Position numbers and translations under genes: made by a program. From positions 1-20,369 of the forward strand of contig QWOR01000050.1 in NCBI GenBank assembly GCA_003669575.1: DNA of 20,369 nt, read 5' to 3'. The stretch comes from Planctomycetota bacterium (GTDB lineage: Bacteria > Planctomycetota > Planctomycetia > Planctomycetales > Planctomycetaceae). Below the pieces are notes generated by a model. It ran no database searches, was not told where the DNA came from, and saw only the letters and a list, made by a program, of their open reading frames with translations. This document shows, one piece after another, positions 1 through 7,491 of the stretch. Within the stretch, counting starts at the first letter, position 1. Every line of letters starts with the position of its first letter.

Positions 1-1
1 C

Positions 2-610
2 GGTCAGTTGAGACCGGGGATCGTCCATCGCCTCGACCGTGACACCACGGGCGTCATCATCATCGCCAAAGACAACTCCGTTCACAGCCGGCTGAGTTCT
101 CAGTTCGAACAGCGTGAGGTCAAGAAAGAATATCGGGCCATCGTTCGCGGCACGATCGAGAGAGACTCCGATTACATCCGTACCTGGATCAAGGTTCACC
201 CCAAGAACCACGAGAAAATGCTCGAGTGCGAAGAGGGTGAGCAGGGCGCACGCGAGGCGGTTACCTTTTACAAGGTCCTGGAGCGGTTTCGCGGGTTCAC
301 TTACGTCCAACTCCTTCCCGAGACCGGACGCACGCACCAGCTGCGAGTGCATATGCTGCACCTCAAGTGTCCGATCATCGCCGACAAGCTGTATGCCGGT
401 CATGGACAAGTCACACGCGGAGATGTGGCTGCTCCAGAGACAATCGCGGGTGGAGATGATACGCTCATCACCCGTCAAGCACTGCATGCCTTTCGGATTC
501 AGTTTCGCCACCCGGTCACTGACCGGACGATGCAGTTGGAGGCTGAACTCCCGCAGGATATGCAGCAGACCCTGGAAGCCCTGAGAGCCTATCGAAAGCT
601 AAGCGGATGA
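2..610 (+). CDS. RluA-family pseudouridine synthase, C-terminal part (5' end cut by window)
   Basis: Converts a specific uridine to pseudouridine in rRNA or tRNA in the cytoplasm. The visible part begins in the middle of the catalytic domain. The HRLDRDTTG motif carries the catalytic Asp, encoded at 35-37. Further on are the family's GRTHQLRVH motif and the IADKLYAG stretch. The frame is open to the left edge (Gly-Gln precede the first Leu), so the true start and any N-terminal S4 domain lie outside the window. About 200 residues are visible, whereas full RluA/C/D enzymes usually have about 220-330. The stop TGA overlaps the next start by 4 bases (ATGA), which suggests translational coupling. 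Which member (RluA, RluC, RluD or a planctomycetal paralogue) cannot be decided from this fragment. Confidence 0.95.
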   Translation, partial: GQLRPGIVHRLDRDTTGVIIIAKDNSVHSRLSSQFEQREVKKEYRAIVRGTIERDSDYIRTWIKVHPKNHEKMLECEEGEQGAREAVTFYKVLERFRGFTYVQLLPETGRTHQLRVHMLHLKCPIIADKLYAGHGQVTRGDVAAPETIAGGDDTLITRQALHAFRIQFRHPVTDRTMQLEAELPQDMQQTLEALRAYRKLSG

Positions 611-1470
611 AACTGGCAAAGGTGAGATTGGCGGACGGAAAGGTCCGCGTCGCGTTGGTGGAAGACAAAGGCCTGCAGCTGCTCGATATGGAGCAGGTCA
701 CCGGGATCCGAGTGTTGTCGGACATCCTGCACGCACCCGATCCCGTCGGCCTGGCGAAGTTCCTCGTCGACCCGAAGGCCGGTCCCATCAAGATTAATGA
801 AGTGACTTTCCTGGCCCCGATCGATCGGCAGGAAGTCTGGGCGGCGGGCGTGACCTACAAGCGGAGCCAGATCGCCCGCATGGAAGAGTCCGAGGCGGGA
901 GCGAGCCACTACGACAAGGTCTACACGGCCCCACGTCCTGAGATATTCCTGAAGGCCACTCCGCACCGCGTCTCTGGTCCCGGCGAACCCGTGCGCGTGC
1001 GTGCCGACAGTGGCTGGTCGGTTCCCGAGCCGGAGTTCACGCTCGTTCTGAATCCCGCCAAGCAGATCGTCGGCTATACGATCGGCAACGACATGTCGGC
1101 CCGCGATATCGAAGGGGAGAACCCCCTCTATCTGCCACAGGCAAAGGTGTACAACCAGTGCTGTGGACTCGGTCCCTGCATCCTCCTGGCTGATGGTCCG
1201 CTGAACAAAGAAGCGGTCACGATTGAACTGGTCATTCACCGCAACGGAGCTGAGGCGTATCGCGCTTCGACCCCGCTCAGCCAGATGAAGCGTGAACTGC
1301 CCGAACTGGCCGAGTGGCTCGGCAAGGAAAACGATCTCCCCGCTGGAGCGTTTCTCCTCACGGGGACGGGAATTGTTCCGCCCGATAACTTTACGCTGGA
1401 GAACGGCGACTCGGTTTCGATCTCGATTACCGGGATCGGCACGCTCACCAACCCGGTCGTGAAGGACTGA
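607..1470 (+). CDS. Fumarylacetoacetate hydrolase (FAH) family protein, 2-keto-3-deoxy-arabinonate dehydratase-like
   Basis: A 287-residue FAH-fold metal-dependent enzyme, probably a cytoplasmic hydrolase, dehydratase or isomerase acting on a 2-oxo acid. The expected metal ligands are visible: E141 and E143 in PEPEFTL, and D162 in GNDMSARD. The stretches VTYKRSQIARMEES and DIEGENPLYLPQAKVY resemble the 2-keto-3-deoxy-D-arabinonate dehydratase branch rather than true fumarylacetoacetases; this is from memory of the family, not a search. The ATG overlaps the stop of the preceding pseudouridine synthase as ATGA, with no strong Shine-Dalgarno of its own, so expression probably depends on coupling. 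A strong hairpin terminator follows. No sugar-acid pathway gene is adjacent, so the substrate is unknown. Confidence 0.93.
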   Translation: MKLAKVRLADGKVRVALVEDKGLQLLDMEQVTGIRVLSDILHAPDPVGLAKFLVDPKAGPIKINEVTFLAPIDRQEVWAAGVTYKRSQIARMEESEAGASHYDKVYTAPRPEIFLKATPHRVSGPGEPVRVRADSGWSVPEPEFTLVLNPAKQIVGYTIGNDMSARDIEGENPLYLPQAKVYNQCCGLGPCILLADGPLNKEAVTIELVIHRNGAEAYRASTPLSQMKRELPELAEWLGKENDLPAGAFLLTGTGIVPPDNFTLENGDSVSISITGIGTLTNPVVKD

Positions 1471-1507
1471 ACCGCTTCCGGTGGTTCGGACTGTATCGAT
1501 TATTCCA

Positions 1508-1538
1508 AAACCCCAGCCCGGGAATCGAGCTGGGGTTT
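1508..1538 (+). terminator. Rho-independent terminator after the FAH gene
   Basis: A perfect 10-bp stem (1508-1517 AAACCCCAGC pairing with 1529-1538 GCTGGGGTTT) with an 11-nt loop, ending in a T run. It lies 38 bp after the FAH stop. An A run on the other side could let it work in both directions, but there is no minus-strand gene nearby to need it. Confidence 0.85.
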
Positions 1539-1625
1539 CTTCATATTCCGGCAACCAGTGGGGAGTGACGTAAGTTTATACACGGGCCGTCTGGTCAGTT
1601 TCCCCATTGCAGGTTCCCTCGCTCC

Positions 1626-2042
1626 ATGACTACACACGATGATCGACGAAGGAACTTCCGTGCCGATCTCCGCACGGTGGTCAACGTCTATACCCCCGAT
1701 TCCTTCTCCACGACACCTCCGACTTTTCAGAGGGCGTGGTCCGAAGACGTCTCCGCCACAGGGGCTCGTTTGATTTCCGAGGGAGAGATTGAGCCCGACA
1801 AGGTGTGGCTTAAGTTCCTGGCTCAGGGAAAAGATGACTGTGTGATCGAAGCGGAGATCGTCCGCCGAGGCAAGGTCCCTCGCAGTCACTTCCGGACCCG
1901 GGACAAGCTTCATGCGTATGGAGTGCGGTTCCTCAGGCTGTTAAATGAGGCGGAGTTTCTCGAACTGTCGCTGGATCAGGTCGAACGAGTCACGGCCAAG
2001 CCGGAAGCCGCTTCACCGCCCAGGAAGGTCCCGGTCAGCTGA
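1626..2042 (+). CDS. PilZ-domain protein
   Basis: A 138-residue single-domain protein with the two PilZ c-di-GMP-binding signatures: an RxxxR-type motif at the N-terminus (R8/R9-N-F-R12) and DxSxxG at 41-46 (DVSATG). A beta-rich body follows, then an acidic/proline C-terminal tail of about 20 residues. PilZ proteins bind cyclic di-GMP and usually act by protein contact on motility, polysaccharide or adhesion targets. No partner domain, signal peptide or membrane segment is visible, so it is a stand-alone cytosolic adaptor. The target is unknown. The small Cys-containing gene follows after 50 bp on the same strand and may be co-transcribed. Confidence 0.88.
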   Translation: MTTHDDRRRNFRADLRTVVNVYTPDSFSTTPPTFQRAWSEDVSATGARLISEGEIEPDKVWLKFLAQGKDDCVIEAEIVRRGKVPRSHFRTRDKLHAYGVRFLRLLNEAEFLELSLDQVERVTAKPEAASPPRKVPVS

Positions 2043-2092
2043 GTCCATGCACTGATGATCCCGATTGGTGTCGGGCTCGCTACACTGAATGC

Positions 2093-2497
2093 ATGAATTT
2101 TACGGATGCCGATCTTCTGGCCTACCTCGATGAAGCCCTGTCGCCGCAACGCGCGGCAGAGGTGGAGCGCGCTGTGCGTGATTCCGCAGCTTTGCGGCAC
2201 CGGCTGACTGCCTTGCTGGAACAGCGAGATCAGGGTGGTCACACGTTGGGCGAAATCTGGCGGAGACGCCAGCTGAGTTGCATCGGCCGCACCGATCTGG
2301 CCCAGTATCTGCTGGGGCAGCTGCCACCAGCCCAGCGGGATTATGTCGAGTTCCACACCGGCGTGATTCACTGTCCCATCTGTGAGGCGAATCTCGAGGA
2401 TCTGCGCCAGCTGTCGCAGGCTCCGGAGGAAGATCAGAGTCTGCGACGACGAAAGTTTTTCGAGTCCTCGGCGGGGAAGCTGCGCCGCCCGGAGTAG
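2093..2497 (+). CDS. Small conserved planctomycetal protein, anti-sigma-like (function unassigned)
   Basis: A 134-residue, mostly helical, charged protein. It opens MNFTDADLLAYLDEAL, has GEIWRRRQLSC in the middle and the cluster H93-C94-x2-C97 (HCPICEANLEDL) near the C-terminus, plus C63. The pattern resembles small proteins in planctomycetes that sit beside ECF-type sigma factors and look like soluble zinc-binding anti-sigma domains; that comparison is from memory. No sigma factor is adjacent here and no transmembrane helix is visible, so the role is open. The start lacks a Shine-Dalgarno sequence. It sits 50 bp after the PilZ gene on the same strand and converges with the PiT permease gene, separated by a hairpin. 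Confidence 0.75.
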   Translation: MNFTDADLLAYLDEALSPQRAAEVERAVRDSAALRHRLTALLEQRDQGGHTLGEIWRRRQLSCIGRTDLAQYLLGQLPPAQRDYVEFHTGVIHCPICEANLEDLRQLSQAPEEDQSLRRRKFFESSAGKLRRPE

Positions 2498-2502
2498 GCG
2501 AT

Positions 2503-2528
2503 GGAGAAATTCCCTGACAAATTTCTCC
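2503..2528. terminator. Hairpin between convergent genes
   Basis: A perfect 9-bp inverted repeat (2503-2511 GGAGAAATT with 2520-2528 AATTTCTCC) and an 8-nt loop, in the 46-bp gap between the Cys-containing gene and the end of the permease gene. There is no clear T run, so intrinsic termination is plausible but not certain. It is symmetric and could serve both strands. Confidence 0.5.
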
Positions 2529-2543
2529 GCTCTCCTGGCGGGA

Positions 2544-3512
2544 TTACAGTCCGGGGATGATGCGGCTCAGGATCAGATACGAGAGACCCGCGAGTAACGT
2601 TCCACAGGGAACAGTGCTGACCCAGGCCAGCATGATCTCCCCCACGGTTTTCCACTTGGCCTGGCGGGTGACAGCTCCCATCCCGAGCAGCGAGCCCACG
2701 CTGACGTGCGTTGTACTGACCGGGTAACTGTGCAGACTGGCCGTGGAGACAAGTGCGGCAGTTACCAGACTCGAGGCAAAGCCCTGGCCGGGGTTCATTT
2801 CAGTGACCTTTTTACCAAGCGTCTCGGCGACGCGGTCGGCGTCCAGCAAGCCGCCGATGGCGATCCCGGTCGCGACCGCGAGAAAGGCCCAGCGGATGTT
2901 GATGTTCGGGACCAGCAGCAACAGGCCGACCACCTTGGGCGTGTCGTTCAATCCCCGTGCAAAGCTGGCTGCTCCGGCACTCAGAAAATGAAGTCCATCC
3001 AGGATTGGGGTCCGATGGTCGGGAGCGAGCTTCAGCGCCCTCAATATCAGATAGGTTGTCGCCCCCAGCACCACAGCCAGAATGGGGCTGAAAAAGAGCG
3101 GGTAGAGAAAGTTTTTCCCCAGGGCTTCCAGGTGCACTTGTGCTCCATTTCCGACCAGCCCCGCCCCAATGAGCGAGCCCACCATTGCGTGCGTCGTCGA
3201 CACAGGAAAACCCAGCCGAGTCGCCAGCAGGCTGGTCAGCGCAGATCCCAGTGCCACAGCTGCGACAAACTCGGGCGACTGGCAGAGTTCATCGGGGACC
3301 AGACCTCGCCCGGCAAACTTCTTGAGCATCGATTCGGCGAGCCACATCGATGCGAGCGAACCCGCGAACGTCATCGCGGTGCCCCAGTAGAGAGCTTGCT
3401 TCAACGTAGTCGTCCCGCTGCCGTAGAGCGAGGCGACCCCTTTGAAGTTTGCGTTCGCCCCATTGGTGAACGCGACGAAGCTGACAGCCAAGAACAGAAT
3501 CCCGATCAGCAC
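2544..3512 (-). CDS. PiT-family inorganic anion permease (phosphate or sulfate)
   Basis: A 322-residue inner-membrane permease with the internal duplication of the PiT family. The first half has GANANFKG (18-25) and PVSTTH (103-108); the second has GLNDTPK (187-193) and PVSTTH (264-269). Hydrophobic segments fill most of the chain. The Asp of the usual GAND motif is Ala in the first half (A21) and retained in the second (D190). It is shorter than typical PiT phosphate transporters and closer in size to CysP, the PiT-family sulfate permease of Bacillus subtilis. The start is GTG, chosen because AGAGG (3519-3523) lies 6 nt upstream; this overlaps the stop codon of the rhodanese gene, implying coupled translation. 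The sulfurtransferase neighbour hints at a sulfur anion, but phosphate is equally possible from sequence. Confidence 0.9.
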   Translation of the reverse strand: MLIGILFLAVSFVAFTNGANANFKGVASLYGSGTTTLKQALYWGTAMTFAGSLASMWLAESMLKKFAGRGLVPDELCQSPEFVAAVALGSALTSLLATRLGFPVSTTHAMVGSLIGAGLVGNGAQVHLEALGKNFLYPLFFSPILAVVLGATTYLILRALKLAPDHRTPILDGLHFLSAGAASFARGLNDTPKVVGLLLLVPNINIRWAFLAVATGIAIGGLLDADRVAETLGKKVTEMNPGQGFASSLVTAALVSTASLHSYPVSTTHVSVGSLLGMGAVTRQAKWKTVGEIMLAWVSTVPCGTLLAGLSYLILSRIIPGL

Positions 3513-3521
3513 GGATGACCT

Positions 3522-4439
3522 CTACTTCGCTCGGTTCTCTTGAGTCTCCGCAGGCAGATGCTTCATCGAGACGTATTCCTTCCACGATCCCTCGTAGAGC
3601 CGCACGTTCGGATACCTGGCGACATGCCGCAGATAGAACCGCAGCAGGCTCCCTTCACGAGAGGTTCCGCAGTAGACGATGATCTCCTTGTCTGGTGTCA
3701 GGCCGGCTGCCTGGAGTTCGGCCTTCATGTGTTCAAAGGGCCGGAACTGATGCGTGTTGTCCGTCTCCATCAACCGGGCCCAGTGAAAGCTGATCGCTCC
3801 GGGGATGTGTCCTTTCCTGAGCCAGACATCGTCGTTACCCAGGTATTCGTTGCGTGGGCGGGCATCGACGAGGACCACTCCGGGCTGCCCCTTGCGTTCC
3901 AGGAGTTCTTCGATCGCAATTCCGATTTTGGGTCGGGTGTTCTGGGGAAGAGTTCCTGAGGGATTGCCGAAGTACTCCTGAGTCACCGGGAACTGGCTCT
4001 GCTGCCATGCGGGCAATCCCCCATCGACGATGCGAATGTCCTCCACGCCAAATTTTTCCAGGACATAGGCGACCATGCTGGCACTCAGGATTTCGTCGTT
4101 CGGAAGCTTGTCGCCCGTCGCGTAAATCAGATGTGTACGACTCGAGTCGACGCCTGCACGGACCAGCAATACTCGCGTCAGGTCATCGGGCAGGTATTGC
4201 ACCGGAACGCCTTTGTCGGTGCCGCGCAGCGTGTCAAAGTTCAGATGGTGAGCCGTCGGAATGTGTCCGCGGAAATAGTCCTTGTATCCCCCGCGAGTGT
4301 CGATCACGACCGGCCGCTGGGCGATGTCCGGCGAATCGATGAGCCGCTTTGATTCGGCCGGCGTGATGAGTCCGATTTCGGCCTGACATACAGACAATCC
4401 GAAGAACGTTAGACAGTAGGTGATAAAGAAATGCTTCAT
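3522..4439 (-). CDS. Exported thiosulfate/3-mercaptopyruvate sulfurtransferase (two rhodanese domains)
   Basis: A 305-residue protein with a signal peptide (MKHFFITYCLTFFGLSVCQA, likely cut before Glu) and two rhodanese domains at about 22-150 and 165-295. The second carries the catalytic Cys257 in the loop CGTSREGS. The first has Ala at the matching place (IYATGDKL) and is the usual inactive domain. YEGSWKEYV near the end is typical of the family. It should transfer sulfane sulfur from thiosulfate or a similar donor to an acceptor in the periplasm. I chose the ATG at 4439 because the 19 residues gained from a further upstream start are polar and would mask the signal peptide. There is no strong Shine-Dalgarno. 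The gene leads a two-gene unit with the permease 9 bp downstream. Confidence 0.92.
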   Translation of the reverse strand: MKHFFITYCLTFFGLSVCQAEIGLITPAESKRLIDSPDIAQRPVVIDTRGGYKDYFRGHIPTAHHLNFDTLRGTDKGVPVQYLPDDLTRVLLVRAGVDSSRTHLIYATGDKLPNDEILSASMVAYVLEKFGVEDIRIVDGGLPAWQQSQFPVTQEYFGNPSGTLPQNTRPKIGIAIEELLERKGQPGVVLVDARPRNEYLGNDDVWLRKGHIPGAISFHWARLMETDNTHQFRPFEHMKAELQAAGLTPDKEIIVYCGTSREGSLLRFYLRHVARYPNVRLYEGSWKEYVSMKHLPAETQENRAK

Positions 4440-4785
4440 GGCTGTGGTCAATGAAGTGATGGAGTTCTGGCACGTCGCCCGTTGCGACTCTGGCAATGTC
4501 GCAGCTTGCCGCCAATTCTACAACTGAATCGGGTGGAGACGCGTCAATCGCAAGTGGCCGTAAATGAATGGGCCTCTTCGGCGCGGCGGAGTCTTCGTTC
4601 CCTTCGCCCAGGCCGCTTGGGGGTTGGTTGTCGATGGTCGCGAACGAACATCCATGGCCGAATCAGACATTCTATTCGGGAGTTGCGAAACAGTCCCTGA
4701 CTGACGTAATCTCCGGACTGGTCTCGGAGGGAATACGAGCCTGGGCGGGTTCGATTCATCTCGTCTGTTTTGCAAGGAGCAAGGT
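4440..4785. promoter_or_regulatory. Divergent intergenic region, rhodanese / DUF1559 genes
   Basis: 346 bp with no convincing gene; short open frames here lack family features. It must hold the promoters of both divergent units. Next to the rhodanese start are two near-identical copies of TCTGGCA-N(1-2)-GTCGC at 4466-4478 and 4489-4502, 23-24 bp apart. Within them is a dyad, GTCGC-N5-GCGAC (4474-4488). No -35/-10 pair could be assigned with confidence. The region ends in AAGGAG (4774-4779), the Shine-Dalgarno of the DUF1559 gene. Confidence 0.5.
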
Positions 4786-7320
4786 ATGCGGACTCACCGC
4801 TTTCTATTTGTCATCGCACTGACGGCTTTGGTCGGACTGGGAATTGGATGGGGTCTGGTGCAGGGCCAAACCCGCAAGGTCGTTGCTCCAGAGTCGCTAC
4901 TTCCTGAAGACAGCGTGCTGCTGGTTCATGTCGATGGCGCACTGAGTCACTCCGAAGCCTTCCAGAAGACAGCGGCGTATGACGCGCTGTACAAAAGCGG
5001 TTTGATCGGCTTCTTCGAGAAAACGTTCGAACGGGCCAAGAAAATGGCAGGTCCGCTGCCGACGAAACCCTACCTCGACGCCATCAATGTGATCGTGGAA
5101 AAGGGATTCTCCATCGCCGTCACTCCCGGCGTGGGGGAGAAAGGGCCTCAGCCCTGGGCGGTGGCAGTCCTGCACGATGGAGCTGCTCTCGACAAGCTCA
5201 TTTCCAGCACGATCCAGCTGGCGAGCAATGGCGAACTCAAGCCGACCAAGAAGACGATCGGCAAGCGGACGGTCGTGCATCTCGACATTCCCGACTCTCC
5301 CGGCGTGGAGCTGGGCTGGTGGCCTGAGGGCAAACATCTGGTGGTTGCCATCGGTCTGAACGCGATCGAACAATCGCTGGCTGTCATCGATGCCAAGTCG
5401 CCCAACGTGACGACCAATTCCCTGTGGGCCAAGTACAGTCAATCGGAACAGAGCGAGCTGACTTCGTTCGGCTGGCTGAATTTGGTTTCGCTCCGATCGC
5501 TGTTTGGTGGCATGCCCGTGCCCACGAAGAACTCGGAATCGCAAACCACGGTTCAGGAGATTCTGGTCACACTGGGCCTCGATAACCTGAACTCCATCGG
5601 AATCCAGGCGGGGATCAAAGGTCGGTCGCTGACTTCACTGAGTGTGATCGATGCGCCCGGCGAACGTCGGGGGCTGCTCTCCCTGATGAATCAGGAACCC
5701 ATCAAGTTAACCGACTTGCCGCCGCTGCCAGAGAAGTTGAGTGCGTTGATGGTCTCCAGTTGTGACAGTGCCCGTGCAGCCCAGACGGTATGGGATGTCG
5801 CTGTGGGCCTGGAGAAGCTGCTCTCGCCTGATACATCGAATGTGACAACTGCCCGCGACACTGCGAAGAACCAGCTGGGGATCGATGTGATCGACGATCT
5901 GCTGGCCGGATTGGGGAATGTAACCTGCCTGTATAACGACGAGGCCCAAACCGGATTCGGCATCGCGCCGACGCTGGTCGTTGAAGTGGCAGATGCGGCG
6001 AAGCTGAACGCTGCCTGGGACCACCTCCTGGTCCAGATGCTGCCTCAAGTTTCTCAGGGAAAGGCTCGGGGTGTTGTCGTCGATCAAAATGGAACCAAGA
6101 CCTATACGATTGAATCTCCCCAGCTGGGCATCTCGCCCGCGATCTCGGTGAGCGACAAGTGGATGTGCCTCTCGCTGCTGCCCCAACCCGTGGCAGCGTT
6201 CAATCTGCGGGTCGCGGGAGAGCTGCCGGTCTGGGATTCCCAGTCGCTGCCGCGTGAGACACTGGCGGAAGTGCCGGAATCATTTACGGGACTGACGATC
6301 GTTGATCCGCGGGCGACTTATCGCTTGATCCTTGGGTTGGCTCCGATTGCTGCGGGTGTCGCTCAAGCGGCGATTGCCCAGTCCGCTGTGCAGTCGGGCG
6401 GCGAGGAAGAGAATACTCCCCCCGCCAATCCTCCGATGATTTTCCAGATCAGTGATCTGCCACCTGCGGAACTGGTCACGAAGTGGCTCTATCCGAATGT
6501 CGTGTCCACGATGGTCGACGAGAATGGCGTGACGACGAAGACCTCTTCTTCACTTCCCGGCCTGCCGATTCCCGGCGGAGACAGCGGAGCTGCGAGTGTC
6601 GCCGTACCAGCGGTGCTGGTCGCGCTGCTGCTCCCGGCTGTGCAACAGGCCCGCGAAGCGGCACGTCGATCGCAGTCCAAGAACAATCTGAAGCAGATTG
6701 GTCTGGCGATGCACAACTACCATGACACATTCGAGAACTTCCCTTCGGGGGCATTTGAGAATGCCGATCTGGGGGTCGATCAGCGGCTCAGCTGGATGGT
6801 GAGTCTTCTGCCCTTCATTGATCAGTCTGGGCTGTACAACCAGCTGAAGCTGGACGAGGGCTTTTCCTCAGAGACCAATCAGCCGTTGCTTGAGACTCCC
6901 ATCATCACTTACATGAACCCCGGATATTCCCCTGATGGATTTCTGACTCACTACGTCGGGATCGGTGGACTCACCGAGGATGGCCCCACTGCCGAACTGC
7001 CCAGCAAGATCGCGGGCGTCTTTGGATACGATCGCAAGACAAAGATCAGCGACATCACGGATGGAACATCGAACACAGTCATGGTCGCGGAGTCCACCGG
7101 ACTGTCTGGACCCTGGGGGCAGGGAGGGCCAGCAACGGTGGTCCCGCTGACACAACCTCCATACATCAATGGACCGGATGGAATCGGTGGTCCTTTTCGC
7201 GGTGGCTGTCACTTCCTGATGGCGGATGGTTCGGTGCGGTTCATCTCCGAGAACGCTGATCCGACGGTCATCGAGAAACTGGCCACGATTCAGGGGGGAG
7301 AAGTCGTCGAGGATTTCTAG
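4786..7320 (+). CDS. Large exported DUF1559 protein with long N-terminal region
   Basis: An 844-residue protein. It starts with a signal peptide or anchor (hydrophobic 7-26). Then come about 570 residues of soluble sequence beginning with a LLPEDSVLLVHVDG motif; I recognise no named enzyme in it. At about 606-625 is a hydrophobic segment (PAVLVALLLPAVQQAREAAR) followed by SKNNLKQIGLAMHNYHDTF, the typical start of DUF1559. In most planctomycetal DUF1559 proteins this helix is at the very N-terminus behind a prepilin cleavage site; here it is internal. The C-terminal DGSVRF block is present, but the His of the usual H-X9-DG motif is Phe804 (DG at 814-815). DUF1559 proteins are abundant pseudopilin-like planctomycetal proteins of uncertain role. 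The start is supported by AAGGAG 6 nt upstream. The gene is monocistronic, with two terminator-like hairpins after the stop. Confidence 0.9.
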   Translation: MRTHRFLFVIALTALVGLGIGWGLVQGQTRKVVAPESLLPEDSVLLVHVDGALSHSEAFQKTAAYDALYKSGLIGFFEKTFERAKKMAGPLPTKPYLDAINVIVEKGFSIAVTPGVGEKGPQPWAVAVLHDGAALDKLISSTIQLASNGELKPTKKTIGKRTVVHLDIPDSPGVELGWWPEGKHLVVAIGLNAIEQSLAVIDAKSPNVTTNSLWAKYSQSEQSELTSFGWLNLVSLRSLFGGMPVPTKNSESQTTVQEILVTLGLDNLNSIGIQAGIKGRSLTSLSVIDAPGERRGLLSLMNQEPIKLTDLPPLPEKLSALMVSSCDSARAAQTVWDVAVGLEKLLSPDTSNVTTARDTAKNQLGIDVIDDLLAGLGNVTCLYNDEAQTGFGIAPTLVVEVADAAKLNAAWDHLLVQMLPQVSQGKARGVVVDQNGTKTYTIESPQLGISPAISVSDKWMCLSLLPQPVAAFNLRVAGELPVWDSQSLPRETLAEVPESFTGLTIVDPRATYRLILGLAPIAAGVAQAAIAQSAVQSGGEEENTPPANPPMIFQISDLPPAELVTKWLYPNVVSTMVDENGVTTKTSSSLPGLPIPGGDSGAASVAVPAVLVALLLPAVQQAREAARRSQSKNNLKQIGLAMHNYHDTFENFPSGAFENADLGVDQRLSWMVSLLPFIDQSGLYNQLKLDEGFSSETNQPLLETPIITYMNPGYSPDGFLTHYVGIGGLTEDGPTAELPSKIAGVFGYDRKTKISDITDGTSNTVMVAESTGLSGPWGQGGPATVVPLTQPPYINGPDGIGGPFRGGCHFLMADGSVRFISENADPTVIEKLATIQGGEVVEDF

Positions 7321-7342
7321 TCCCCCCCTTGAGCGTGCCGGT

Positions 7343-7371
7343 TCGGAGACAAAGTCCGACATCTCTTTTTT
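7343..7371 (+). terminator. Intrinsic terminator, first of two after the DUF1559 gene
   Basis: A 5-bp stem TCGGA (7343-7347) and TCCGA (7355-7359) with a 7-nt loop, followed by a six-T run at 7366-7371. The stem is short but the T run is good. Confidence 0.55.
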
Positions 7372-7374
7372 CAT

Positions 7375-7405
7375 GCGGCCTCTGAACCACCGGTTGAGAG
7401 GCCGC
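7375..7405 (+). terminator. Second hairpin after the DUF1559 gene
   Basis: A perfect 9-bp GC-rich stem GCGGCCTCT (7375-7383) and AGAGGCCGC (7397-7405) with a 13-nt loop, followed by a weak T stretch. With the first hairpin it forms a tandem terminator separating the DUF1559 gene from the zinc-ribbon gene. Confidence 0.65.
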
Positions 7406-7491
7406 CGATCTTTGTGCATCAGTTTTTTCAACCGTCTGCACAGAGTAAACTGCGATGAACCATCACTCGGATCAGTTCAGGATATCTCCCG

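Noticed and set aside
589..1554. A 321-codon open frame on the minus strand, longer than the FAH gene it overlaps
   Set aside because: It is antisense to an unmistakable FAH-fold gene with intact metal ligands. Its translation is Arg-rich without family features, as expected of a shadow frame in GC-rich DNA.
2706..3518. A 270-codon open frame on the plus strand over the permease gene
   Set aside because: The minus strand encodes a complete PiT protein with duplicated signatures. The opposite translation is low-quality and Gln/Arg-rich.
4497..4785. Several 70-90 codon open frames in the divergent intergenic region
   Set aside because: They overlap each other on both strands, have Arg/Ser-rich translations and no Shine-Dalgarno or family motif.
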